From assembly GCA_014729935.1 (NCBI GenBank), contig WJJB01000422.1:1-16209 (forward strand): a DNA stretch of 16,209 bases. Direction: 5' to 3'. Made by a program: the position numbers and the translations under genes. The notes beneath the pieces were generated by a model, which did not search any database, was not told the origin of the DNA, and was given only the letters and a program-made list of their open reading frames with translations. This document shows, piece by piece, positions 9,447 through 16,048 of this stretch (position 1 is its first letter; each line of letters begins with the position of its first letter). The stretch is from Candidatus Bathyarchaeota archaeon (GTDB lineage: Archaea > Asgardarchaeota > Lokiarchaeia > Sigyniarchaeales > Sigyniarchaeaceae).

Positions 9447-10619
9447 TTACTGCTCCGCTTCCATCTCACGGATGAACACGTTGTCATCTTCAAAATACCC
9501 ATTAATGATGCCCTTCTTGATCATTTTGATAAGTACATCATTCAAGGGAGTCTGCAACGAAACATTTTCCTTTTCCAATTTCTTAGCGAGCTTGTCTAAA
9601 GTGATCTTTCTATAGATTCGAGTAATATTCTCGATTTCGGTAAATGCATCTTCCAGATCTTCCTCGTCCTTTTCGTCACCCTTGAAACCTGGTCGCATTT
9701 CACCATCCTCCTCGTCGAAGGATTTCACCGTCTTTCCAGACATGCCTGCCACCTTGATCTTGTCGATGGACGGGATCTTTTTCAGTTTCTTCCCGCGTTT
9801 CTTGAATCGAGCCTTGATAAGCTTGATCTGTTCATCTAGATCCAGGTCTTGCTGGGTGTCATGCTTGATCTCTCGCTCGGAAACTACTTCGCCATTTTCG
9901 ATGATCTTCTCTCTAACCAACCTGCCATCAAGGATATCCAAGTTTCTCCTTGCAAATAATGGAACTCGCTTGTCGTGAGTGGACGCGACGAAAGTTGCAC
10001 CTTTATCATTGAGATCCCTGATGAGTTGCAGAACTTCCCTGCTCGTTTTGGAGTCTAAATCGCCCGTGGGTTCGTCCAAGAGAATCAAGGCGGGATTATT
10101 CGCCAAGGCACGTGCAATTGCCACCCGTTGCTGTTCACCACCGGATAATTCACTGGGTGTATGCTTCGCGCGGTCTGCCAATCCCACCATGGATAATAAT
10201 GACATGGCTCTCTTTTTCTTCTGTTGGGTGCTCAACACGCCCTTGAAGTGCAAGGGGATCATGACATTCTCCAGCGCGCTCATCAGTGGAAGAAGGTTGT
10301 AAAACTGGAATACATAGCCGATGCGATCCCTGCGAAGATCAGCAAGCTCATTATCCGAAAACCGGGTGAGATCCCGATCTTCCAAGAATACTTTTCCGCG
10401 TGTTGGGTAATCCAATCCACCTAAAAGGTTCAACAGGGTGGTTTTTCCGCAACCTGATGGACCCATGATTGTCACGAACTCTTGTTTCATGATTTCAAGG
10501 TCAACACCGCGCAGGGCAGCAACGGCATTGGCACCCAGAAGGTAAGTCTTGTGCAAATTAACTGTTCGGAGGATAAGGTTCTTCTTTTTTGTCTTTGGAG
10601 ACATTACTGTTGTGTTCAT
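9447..10619 (-). CDS. ABC transporter ATP-binding protein (LolD/MacB type) with C-terminal winged-helix-like extension
   Basis: ATPase subunit that would power the FtsX permeases encoded downstream. All nucleotide-binding motifs are intact: Walker A GPSGCGKTT (53-61), Q-loop Q105 in VFQFYNLLP, signature LSGGE (158-162), Walker B LILLDEP (178-184), D-loop GDLD (186-189) and H-loop H215. QFYNLLP and the LSGGEQQRVAIARAL form are typical of the LolD/MacB/FtsE group. That group is usually about 220-250 residues; this protein has 390. The extra part is a charged linker (about 236-325, Lys-rich then Asp/Glu-rich) and a compact C-terminal segment (about 327-388: ITLDKLAKKL ... IKMIKKGIINGYFEDDNVFI). 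The latter has the helix-helix-helix-beta-wing pattern of a winged-helix or PCI-like module, an assignment by eye. ATG 10619 has GGAG 10 bases upstream; ATG 10604 is an alternative. First gene of the four-gene operon. Confidence 0.95.
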   Translation of the reverse strand: MNTTVMSPKTKKKNLILRTVNLHKTYLLGANAVAALRGVDLEIMKQEFVTIMGPSGCGKTTLLNLLGGLDYPTRGKVFLEDRDLTRFSDNELADLRRDRIGYVFQFYNLLPLMSALENVMIPLHFKGVLSTQQKKKRAMSLLSMVGLADRAKHTPSELSGGEQQRVAIARALANNPALILLDEPTGDLDSKTSREVLQLIRDLNDKGATFVASTHDKRVPLFARRNLDILDGRLVREKIIENGEVVSEREIKHDTQQDLDLDEQIKLIKARFKKRGKKLKKIPSIDKIKVAGMSGKTVKSFDEEDGEMRPGFKGDEKDEEDLEDAFTEIENITRIYRKITLDKLAKKLEKENVSLQTPLNDVLIKMIKKGIINGYFEDDNVFIREMEAEQ

Positions 10620-10636
10620 GGGTTGACAACTCCGTT

Positions 10637-10655
10637 TTTCTCGAGATTCGAGAAA
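10637..10655. promoter_or_regulatory. Perfect 8+3+8 palindrome, candidate operator of the ABC operon
   Basis: TTTCTCGA-GAT-TCGAGAAA, a perfect inverted repeat. It lies 18 bases before the ATPase start codon and covers the position about 25 bases downstream of the TATA-like box at 10666-10674, i.e. the expected transcription start. Size and symmetry suit a dimeric winged-helix repressor. The PadR-like protein encoded next door (10966-11907) is the natural candidate, by inference. Confidence 0.55.
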
Positions 10656-10665
10656 GTATCAATCC

Positions 10666-10674
10666 TTATATTTC
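10666..10674 (-). promoter_or_regulatory. TATA-like box of the ABC operon
   Basis: Minus-strand GAAATATAAGG contains an AT-rich core about 50 bases before ATG 10619, which would put transcription start near 10643. A second TATA-like run (about 10685-10693, GAATATATC on the minus strand) is an alternative. Confidence 0.4.
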
Positions 10675-10737
10675 AGATATGGGGAGATATATTCTTCCTT
10701 CATGTGTCCGCCAAGACACTAATTACCTTCAGGATAC

Positions 10738-10763
10738 GAAATATTCCAAAATTCCAATATTTC
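10738..10763. promoter_or_regulatory. Perfect 8+10+8 inverted repeat upstream of the ABC promoter
   Basis: GAAATATT-N10-AATATTTC. The ten-base spacer also contributes to a direct repeat of ATTCCAA (10743 and 10751). It lies about 70 bases upstream of the TATA-like box, where an activator or a second repressor dimer could bind. It is AT-rich, so chance is possible. Confidence 0.3.
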
Positions 10764-10777
10764 ATCTCCTTAAGGCT

Positions 10778-10790
10778 CGTGCATTGCACG
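10778..10790. repeat. Short palindrome CGTGCA-T-TGCACG
   Basis: Perfect 6+1+6 inverted repeat, 14 bases beyond the preceding one. It may be a protein-binding site, but nothing ties it to a specific promoter. Confidence 0.25.
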
Positions 10791-10938
10791 GTCCACGGTT
10801 TAGCTCACTCAAGTATTATCCGAATAAAAATCAATGCATTCTAGTGGAATCGAGGTTGTCGTCATGGAAGGGAGCAGGGCTCAACTTAAAAACCTTCATC
10901 AAACACGGGATAACTTCACGCTTGATTGCCTGAACCGT

Positions 10939-10970
10939 AAAAATACCCCTGATATTCAAAAACATTCAGG
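10939..10970 (-). terminator. Possible terminator of the regulator gene
   Basis: On the minus strand a 5-base stem (CCTGA/TCAGG, 10966-10970 and 10948-10952) overlaps the stop codon. It has a T-run in the loop and is followed within a few bases by TTTTT (10939-10943). Two T-runs suit archaeal termination; the stem is weak. Confidence 0.35.
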
Positions 10971-11907
10971 ATTTTTTAAATCTACCATAATAAATATCCA
11001 AGAAGCTGATTTCCGGCTCTTCTTGGTTTCCCAGCTTCCTGCATTCTTTGAAATGAGTGTCAACATGTCGTTCAATCTCCGAACTCGTGAGGCTTCCCTT
11101 AGAAAGCAAGTTTGGAATGAGGAATGAACTGAAGCTATCCGATAGCTTTTTGGCAAGTGGTTCGTCAAAGACGGTATTGAAAAACCCATGTAATCCCTTG
11201 GAGAATACTGGAGTCATGCGACGCACGTTGTCCTTGAAGGTTGCAATGATGACCATCCCATCTTCCCTGAGTATTCCCTTGATGCCTCCAGGACGCGTGA
11301 ATCGATCTGGTTCCACCGGTGCCATGATCAACACCAAGTCGATCGAATCACGCTTTAATGCCATTTTCCGGTTCAATAGATTCATCCGGGGACTCAATCC
11401 AGTCAATCTTCCCAAGCTCTCCCGTTCTTCGACACTGGTCACCAAGTAGAAATTAGGTTCATTCTCAAACATGGTTGAGACATTGTTAATGAGAATGAGT
11501 TGATTTTCCAAGGAATAACTGAAATCAACCAAGATATCCTTTCGACCTTGAAAAATGAAATCCAAGCCCCATTCCTTGAAACGGGAGACAATGGTGCTAG
11601 CGATGCGTTCGAGCATGCTTTCGGAAATCAGGTTGATGAAGAAGCTCGCTGATTCGTACACTTGATCGAAGTAATGATGTTTTCCACCCTCCGTGATCCT
11701 GAGGATTTCTCGATCTCTACCGGATTGTTTTTCCATGCGCAAGGTATCAACATATCCTTCCGTTTTGAGAGAGCGAAGGATCTTGTAGAGCTCCGAAGGA
11801 TTCTTGATGTCTAATTCGTCTGAAAGCATGGTGTAAAGCTCATATCCATAGGAAGGGGCAACCTTGAGTTGCTTCAGGATTGCTAATCGCACGTCTTCCG
11901 CTTTCAT
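10966..11907 (-). CDS. PadR-like winged-helix regulator with methyltransferase-like C-terminal domain
   Basis: Predicted DNA-binding regulator, 313 residues. Residues 1-80 have the PadR layout: a leading helix (VRLAILKQLKVAPSYGYELYTML), a recognition helix (NPSELYKILRSLKTEGYVDTL) and a wing ending in LRITEGGKHHY. PadR proteins are usually 100-190 residues. Here a further 230 follow, with an alternating beta/alpha pattern (ILVDFSYS; NFYLVTSVEERE; SIDLVLIMAPVEP; GGIKGILREDGMVIIATFKDN) resembling a SAM-methyltransferase Rossmann fold but without an obvious glycine-rich motif I, so perhaps degenerate. The frame is open to 12045, but the extra 46 codons cross the TATA-like box at 11937-11945. ATG 11907, about 7 bases after the predicted start of transcription and without an SD, fits a near-leaderless mRNA. 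The gene lies upstream of the ABC operon on the same strand and diverges from the small gene at 12130. Its likely targets are those promoters and its own, by inference. Confidence 0.85.
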   Translation of the reverse strand: MKAEDVRLAILKQLKVAPSYGYELYTMLSDELDIKNPSELYKILRSLKTEGYVDTLRMEKQSGRDREILRITEGGKHHYFDQVYESASFFINLISESMLERIASTIVSRFKEWGLDFIFQGRKDILVDFSYSLENQLILINNVSTMFENEPNFYLVTSVEERESLGRLTGLSPRMNLLNRKMALKRDSIDLVLIMAPVEPDRFTRPGGIKGILREDGMVIIATFKDNVRRMTPVFSKGLHGFFNTVFDEPLAKKLSDSFSSFLIPNLLSKGSLTSSEIERHVDTHFKECRKLGNQEEPEISFLDIYYGRFKKS

Positions 11908-11936
11908 GACACTCGTGCTGTAGTATAGCATGGTGC

Positions 11937-11945
11937 AATATATAA
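11937..11945 (-). promoter_or_regulatory. TATA box of the regulator gene
   Basis: TTATATATT on the minus strand, centred 34 bases before ATG 11907. Transcription would begin about 7 bases ahead of the start codon, consistent with a near-leaderless message and with the lack of an SD. Confidence 0.5.
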
Positions 11946-12017
11946 CTGGTGATTCTATACTCGTGATTGTTATCATAATTACCCCTGCAATTATATCGGT
12001 AAAACCATAGCCGTTAT

Positions 12018-12026
12018 CCTTATATT
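12018..12026 (+). promoter_or_regulatory. TATA-like box of the small divergent gene
   Basis: CCTTATATT on the plus strand. It predicts a start near 12048 and an untranslated leader of about 80 bases before ATG 12130, long enough to hold the hairpin at 12109-12127. Confidence 0.4.
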
Positions 12027-12048
12027 CATGTATTTGCTCGTACATGAA
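12025..12048. promoter_or_regulatory. Perfect 8+8+8 inverted repeat, candidate operator of the small gene
   Basis: TTCATGTA-N8-TACATGAA. It begins inside the TATA-like box and reaches the predicted transcription start, the classic site for archaeal repression. Its sequence differs from the palindrome at 10637-10655, so the two need not share a regulator. Confidence 0.45.
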
Positions 12049-12108
12049 GAGGGAAAATGCGAAAAAATTTCATGGATTTTTTCCAATCTAATGCCAAAAA
12101 ACCCCTCC

Positions 12109-12127
12109 TTATCACCGAAGGTGGTAA
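12109..12127 (+). promoter_or_regulatory. Leader hairpin that buries the SD of the small gene
   Basis: TTATCACC-GAA-GGTGGTAA can form an 8-base-pair stem (one T-G wobble) with a GAA loop. The 3' arm contains the SD-like AGGTGGT of the gene starting at 12130, and the 5' arm contains ATCACC, which copies the archaeal anti-SD. The stem ends 2 bases before ATG, so folding should limit translation. Confidence 0.45.
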
Positions 12128-12129
12128 TT

Positions 12130-12348
12130 ATGAAGGATAATCCAAGAAAAGACCTATTGAATAACCACGATTTTGATGAAAAAGGTGTCATCAGGACCGC
12201 GGGAATTGAAAATGGTTATTACGATCCCGTGAAAGGGAAAAATACTCCCGTTGACTATGAAGATTTCTGGTCCTTCGTCGCTGATTGTTCCGAGGACGTG
12301 ATTAGGGACTTGTACAAGAAGAGCTTCAAGGAAACGGAAGATGATTGA
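12130..12348 (+). CDS. Small acidic hypothetical protein (72 aa)
   Basis: I do not recognise this protein. It is soluble, charged and lacks membrane segments or cysteine motifs apart from a single Cys (VADCSEDV). The second half (DYEDFWSFVADCSEDVIRDLYKKSFKETEDD) looks helical and amphipathic. The frame is open from 12028, but the predicted promoter lies at 12018-12048 and the SD-like AGGTGGT sits 4 bases before ATG 12130, so that start is chosen. It diverges from the PadR-like regulator gene and converges on the trmJ-like gene, 41 bases away. The clear leader and promoter features make it more likely a real gene than a chance frame, but no homology is claimed. Confidence 0.6.
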   Translation: MKDNPRKDLLNNHDFDEKGVIRTAGIENGYYDPVKGKNTPVDYEDFWSFVADCSEDVIRDLYKKSFKETEDD

Positions 12349-12389
12349 ATATTCAGTCGTCCCCATTCCAAGAAAGCAAATTGGTTCAT

Positions 12390-13142
12390 CTAGATAATAT
12401 TACACCCACTCGTTTTCGTAACAAGCGTCTTCAGGAACCCCCTTACCACGGTAAGTTCCCTCTCGGTTATCACTGCTCGTTCCACGATGTTTTTGACCGC
12501 TTGGATGAAATTATTTACCCTCCACTCGTCCGTGATGGTTATATTCAGGTTCCTCAGCGTGTGATCGAACCAATCATGGAACCTTTGCCTGTCATCTCTA
12601 GCCGCAGGAACGATCTCGTTCCCAAGTCTTTTCCTATTTAAAGGAGCTCGTCTAATTGACCGTTGCAGCCACGTTTCATACAAAATTATTCCAGCAGCAT
12701 GAGATAGATTCAAGATAGGATACTCATTGCCCGCGGGTATGGTGACCACCATATCGCAGAGCTTCAATTCATCATCCGTCAAGCCAGTATCCTCCCTGCC
12801 AAGAACGAGCAAAGTTCCCTCACCAACTAGTCGACTAGCCGCTATCCTGGGTGAGATTGGAACACGGAAGACCTTCTTCCTGGAAGATGCCTTTCCAGTC
12901 GTTGCCACCACTAGCTGGTAGTTTGAAATGAGGGACTGGAAAATCGATTTGGTAGGAGTACCGTCAAACACTTTTGCACGCTCGAGGATATCCCTCCCGT
13001 GCATGGCAAAGCCAAGAGCCTCGTCATCGTTAGAATATCGAGGATTTAGAAGGTATAGACGTCCAGTTTCGAAATTTTTCATTAATCTAGCGATGGAACC
13101 AACGTTTCCTGCCGTCTTGGGTTCAACGAGAAGTACGTCCAT
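12390..13142 (-). CDS. trmJ: SPOUT-family tRNA (cytidine/uridine-2'-O-)-methyltransferase, TrmJ-like
   Basis: Predicted to methylate the ribose 2'-O of position 32 in the tRNA anticodon loop using SAM, as characterised TrmJ enzymes do. The three SPOUT motifs are present: motif 1 VEPKTAGNVGSIARLMKNF (6-24, with N13 and R19), motif 2 LLVLGREDTGLTDDEL (111-126, G115-R116-E117) and motif 3 PILNLSHAAGIILYE (142-156, N145 and S147), which form the knotted SAM site. NEYPILNLSHA closely follows the archaeal TrmJ pattern. The 250-residue length is normal, with a helical C-terminal extension (about 160-250). ATG 13142 has the SD GGTGAT (13151-13156) at 8 bases. It diverges from the iron-sulfur/DUF362 fusion gene across a 107-base promoter region. 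The substrate position is inferred from family membership; other TrmH/LasT-like targets are possible. Confidence 0.88.
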   Translation of the reverse strand: MDVLLVEPKTAGNVGSIARLMKNFETGRLYLLNPRYSNDDEALGFAMHGRDILERAKVFDGTPTKSIFQSLISNYQLVVATTGKASSRKKVFRVPISPRIAASRLVGEGTLLVLGREDTGLTDDELKLCDMVVTIPAGNEYPILNLSHAAGIILYETWLQRSIRRAPLNRKRLGNEIVPAARDDRQRFHDWFDHTLRNLNITITDEWRVNNFIQAVKNIVERAVITERELTVVRGFLKTLVTKTSGCNII

Positions 13143-13249
13143 GGGTTTGCATCACCTTTGGTCCATTCACGGGAACATGACCATTCATATTCCATGAATG
13201 ATAGATCGAAAATAATTTCGACACCTGCATCTAAACACGTGAGTGGCTC
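13143..13249. promoter_or_regulatory. Divergent promoter region between trmJ-like and FrhB-DUF362 genes
   Basis: The AT-rich core CGAAA-ATAA-TTTCG (13207-13220) is itself an inverted repeat. It could serve as a TATA box in both directions, giving the plus-strand gene a leader of about 11 bases. A second inverted repeat, CATTCA-N7-TGAATG (13182-13200), and a direct repeat CCATTCA (13163 and 13181) lie on the trmJ side and may be binding sites. Confidence 0.4.
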
Positions 13250-16039
13250 ATGGATAATATAGTGGCAAGCAACATAGAAATGAAGAAGCGAATGCTGGAA
13301 CGCAAGAAGACCCGGGCTACTTTCGGCACGCTAAAGAGGAAGGTAGTCAATCCTGGACTATGCATCGAATGTGGTAAATGCGTTGCACTTTGTGACGTGA
13401 TTGACTGGGATGGCGAGAATCGAGAGCCGAGATTGGTCGGAAAATGCATTGCATGTGGATTATGCTACAATCAATGCCCCCAGAGCCCCGGTTCACCAGT
13501 TGGTGATTTCAAGGATGCTTGGATTACGAGAAGCATGGGGAATGACATAACCGGGCAGGATGGTGGGACGGTAACAGCCATAGTGCTTGCATTATTGGAA
13601 TCCAACCTCATTGAGGCTGCTATACTAACAAGACAAGATCCTGGCAAGCCATGGCATCCCGAACCATTCATCGCGACGACAAGGGAAGATGTCCTTTCCG
13701 CATCCAAGACCATTTATACCCATTCACCTGTCATCCCCGTCCTAATCAAGGCAATAAGCCAAGGATACCGTAAAATAGCTGTCGTCGCCACCGCGTGCAA
13801 GATAACGGCAATTCATGACCTGCAAGATGAACAACAGGGAGTGTTCCAGGGCATTGACGATCTGGAAATCACGACCATTGGCTTGTTTTGCTCGGAATCC
13901 TTCTTGCCAGAACGCCTGCTTGCCTTCCTGGGAACAAAGGTTGATCCGGATGATATCACGAAAATGCGTATATCCAATGGAACGATGTGGGTCCACACGA
14001 CCAGCGGAAAGGAGACATTTGGTCTCACTAGTTATGCAGAGGAATTCCATGGCTGTACCAAGGAAAGTTGCTTGAATTGCAACGATTTCACATCAGAACA
14101 AGCCGATATCTCGGTTGGCAATATCGGAACCGATTCGCGGCATAATACGGTTCTGGTTCGTACCAGCGCGGGCGCAAGAGCATTCGATAATGCGGTCCAC
14201 ATGGGCATCATAGATGCCAAACCCGCAGGAAAGGAAATATTGAAACCTGTACTCGATCTTGCTTGGGAAAAGAAGATGCGCGGTATCGATATGCGGGAAG
14301 TCGTTTCAAAGCCGGGTAGATTCATCCGGCACCCACCACGCTCGTGGAATATTGATGAATTTGAATATAGTCCGGTGATTCATCCCGAGCGTTACAAGCG
14401 GGTTCACCATGAAACAGGCTCCATTAATTCCGTCGAGGATGGTCCCAAGATAATCATCGCTGCCACGCCAAATGGAACCAAGGAGGAAATGACCACCTAT
14501 AATTACTCGACTGCATATGATGTCACGAGAGAACTCCTGCAAGATTTCAAGAAACTTGATGGGGGGAAGGTATTCATCAAGCCAAATAACACGGGGTTCG
14601 TCGGCATCTTCAAGCATAATCCTGATCTCGAACCTATCTTGGAAAAAAATGGTATCACCGATGATGCCGATCATCAACCCCTGGCAACACAGCCCTCCAC
14701 CTTGCAAGGGATCGTGGATGCCATGCTCGACTTGGGTGCCAAAGAAATACATGTTGGCGAAAACATGCTATGGGAGGGCGGAACACCTAGAGCATTCTAT
14801 GAAACAGGATATTGCGATGTATTTTGCAATGAAAAGTACGACGGCAAGGTATTCTTCATTGATTTTTACGAGAATGATCCCCCACCAGGCGAGTTCAAGA
14901 AGCTTGCCATCAAGGAGGGAGATCATGACATTAGCAGTTATTACAAGCGCTTTTATCCCCCCGTCGCCTTGTTTGAAGAGCAGTACGCGCTTGTCTTCAT
15001 AGCATCCATTGCCAAGGTGCATAATTGTTCCCATTACTCGCTTACTGCCAAGAATTTCAGCGTCTCGATGAATCCAAGGAAGAAATCGGGAAAGGTGGAG
15101 CCACGATGGCATATACACGGCGTGCCCATCGAAGTCTTCCGCAAGAAATATCTCAGGGGCTTGTTCGGTGAATCCTTCAAACGACGGTACCAATATCTCG
15201 TCCGGGAGACCTACAATCACCTGTGGAACGCATCCATCCGAGACAGGAGCGTTAAATTGAAGAAAAGCCGGATCATCCTTTCCGGCAGGCTGGCTTCACG
15301 CTTGGGAAAATCACTCCCTGCTACCTTTCATTCCAGTGGCTTGATGTCGTGGTTCAAGTCATATCGACAATGGGTCTTGAATGTTGATCCACACCATTGG
15401 GCGGGCACTTGCCAGCTTGCAATGAACTTGGGTATAGGATACCTTATCACCAGGTTCACTGGCATGTATGCGGCAATGGTGGATGCATTACGTGAACAAG
15501 GGACTGAAGTTGCCGGATTGGTGAGTGGTATTGTTGCACAAGAGGGTGACGGTCCTCTAATTTATGGAAACGTGAAGCATGGTGGTTTCACGGTTGCCGG
15601 TTTCGATGCCGCTGCCACCGAACGGGTGTGCCTTGACTTGATGTTCGGTGATGAACCTGGTGGTTTTGAAAAAGCCATCGTGAGGCATCAAGAAACCCTC
15701 ATGTCCAAGTATAACGTGAGGTCTGAAAAGCTCGTGGAGGAGGCTAAATGCATGTGGAGTCTCGCGTTACTGGCGAAACTAACCGGTGGAACCATAGATA
15801 CACGGGAGATGGACATGATTCTACTTGATTACACGGGAACACACTTGGTAAACCGAGTAACTCCGGAGACCTTGCACGAGCTTCGTGCCGGGCCCCCCTT
15901 TACGTTTTCAGAGGCTTTCTATTGTTCTCCCGACACATGGTTGTACCTGATTCACAAGAATGACGATATTTTTAGGATTGCGTTCCTGTACACCATCAAG
16001 TCAATAGAAATCCCTCTCATTCCCGATGTGGTTGGTTGA
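13250..16039 (+). CDS. Iron-sulfur FrhB-type oxidoreductase fused to a DUF362 domain
   Basis: A 929-residue cytoplasmic redox protein; the reaction is unknown. Residues 38-48 and 66-76 are two ferredoxin motifs (C38/C41/C44/C48 and C66/C69/C72/C76), each ending CxxCxxCxxxC. Residues about 88-345 are an FrhB-type module (coenzyme F420 hydrogenase/dehydrogenase beta family): GQDGGTVTAIVLALLESNLI (102-121), C183 in ATACKI, C214 in LFCSESF, and C269/C274/C277 followed by ADISVGNIG, matching the FrhB flavin and third [4Fe-4S] region. Residues about 398-800 are DUF362: KVFIKPNN (440-447), AKVHNCSHYSLTAKN (588-602) and GDGPLIYG ... GGFTVAGFDAAATERV (767-793). A basic stretch of about 100 residues (610-710) interrupts the DUF362 pattern. 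The last 130 residues are unassigned. Family knowledge suggests electron transfer among ferredoxin, flavin and possibly F420; the DUF362 partner is inferred to be functionally coupled. ATG 13250 has only a weak SD (GTGA, 7 bases). A TnpB-type element begins just after the stop. Confidence 0.9.
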   Translation: MDNIVASNIEMKKRMLERKKTRATFGTLKRKVVNPGLCIECGKCVALCDVIDWDGENREPRLVGKCIACGLCYNQCPQSPGSPVGDFKDAWITRSMGNDITGQDGGTVTAIVLALLESNLIEAAILTRQDPGKPWHPEPFIATTREDVLSASKTIYTHSPVIPVLIKAISQGYRKIAVVATACKITAIHDLQDEQQGVFQGIDDLEITTIGLFCSESFLPERLLAFLGTKVDPDDITKMRISNGTMWVHTTSGKETFGLTSYAEEFHGCTKESCLNCNDFTSEQADISVGNIGTDSRHNTVLVRTSAGARAFDNAVHMGIIDAKPAGKEILKPVLDLAWEKKMRGIDMREVVSKPGRFIRHPPRSWNIDEFEYSPVIHPERYKRVHHETGSINSVEDGPKIIIAATPNGTKEEMTTYNYSTAYDVTRELLQDFKKLDGGKVFIKPNNTGFVGIFKHNPDLEPILEKNGITDDADHQPLATQPSTLQGIVDAMLDLGAKEIHVGENMLWEGGTPRAFYETGYCDVFCNEKYDGKVFFIDFYENDPPPGEFKKLAIKEGDHDISSYYKRFYPPVALFEEQYALVFIASIAKVHNCSHYSLTAKNFSVSMNPRKKSGKVEPRWHIHGVPIEVFRKKYLRGLFGESFKRRYQYLVRETYNHLWNASIRDRSVKLKKSRIILSGRLASRLGKSLPATFHSSGLMSWFKSYRQWVLNVDPHHWAGTCQLAMNLGIGYLITRFTGMYAAMVDALREQGTEVAGLVSGIVAQEGDGPLIYGNVKHGGFTVAGFDAAATERVCLDLMFGDEPGGFEKAIVRHQETLMSKYNVRSEKLVEEAKCMWSLALLAKLTGGTIDTREMDMILLDYTGTHLVNRVTPETLHELRAGPPFTFSEAFYCSPDTWLYLIHKNDDIFRIAFLYTIKSIEIPLIPDVVG

Positions 16040-16048
16040 TGAGCTATC

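Larger units (their letters stand above)
10620..10965. other. 346-base intergenic region upstream of the ABC operon
   Basis: No convincing gene; plus-strand open frames here have no recognisable protein features. The half nearest the ATPase gene holds TATA-like boxes and three inverted repeats (listed separately). The half nearest the regulator gene holds that gene's probable terminator and a stretch (about 10800-10935) in which I see nothing definite beyond an A-rich CTTAAAAACC motif near 10884-10893. Confidence 0.6.

Noticed and set aside
10482..11127. Overlapping plus-strand open frames (120, 114 and 97 codons)
   Set aside because: They overlap the ATPase gene, the intergenic region or the regulator gene, overlap one another in different frames, and show no domain, membrane or motif pattern.
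11908..12045. N-terminal extension of the regulator frame by 46 codons
   Set aside because: It crosses a strong TATA-like box, and the PadR domain normally begins right at the MKAED start.
12028..12129. Longer form of the small plus-strand protein (106 aa)
   Set aside because: The predicted promoter and palindrome overlap its first codons, and there is a better SD directly before ATG 12130.
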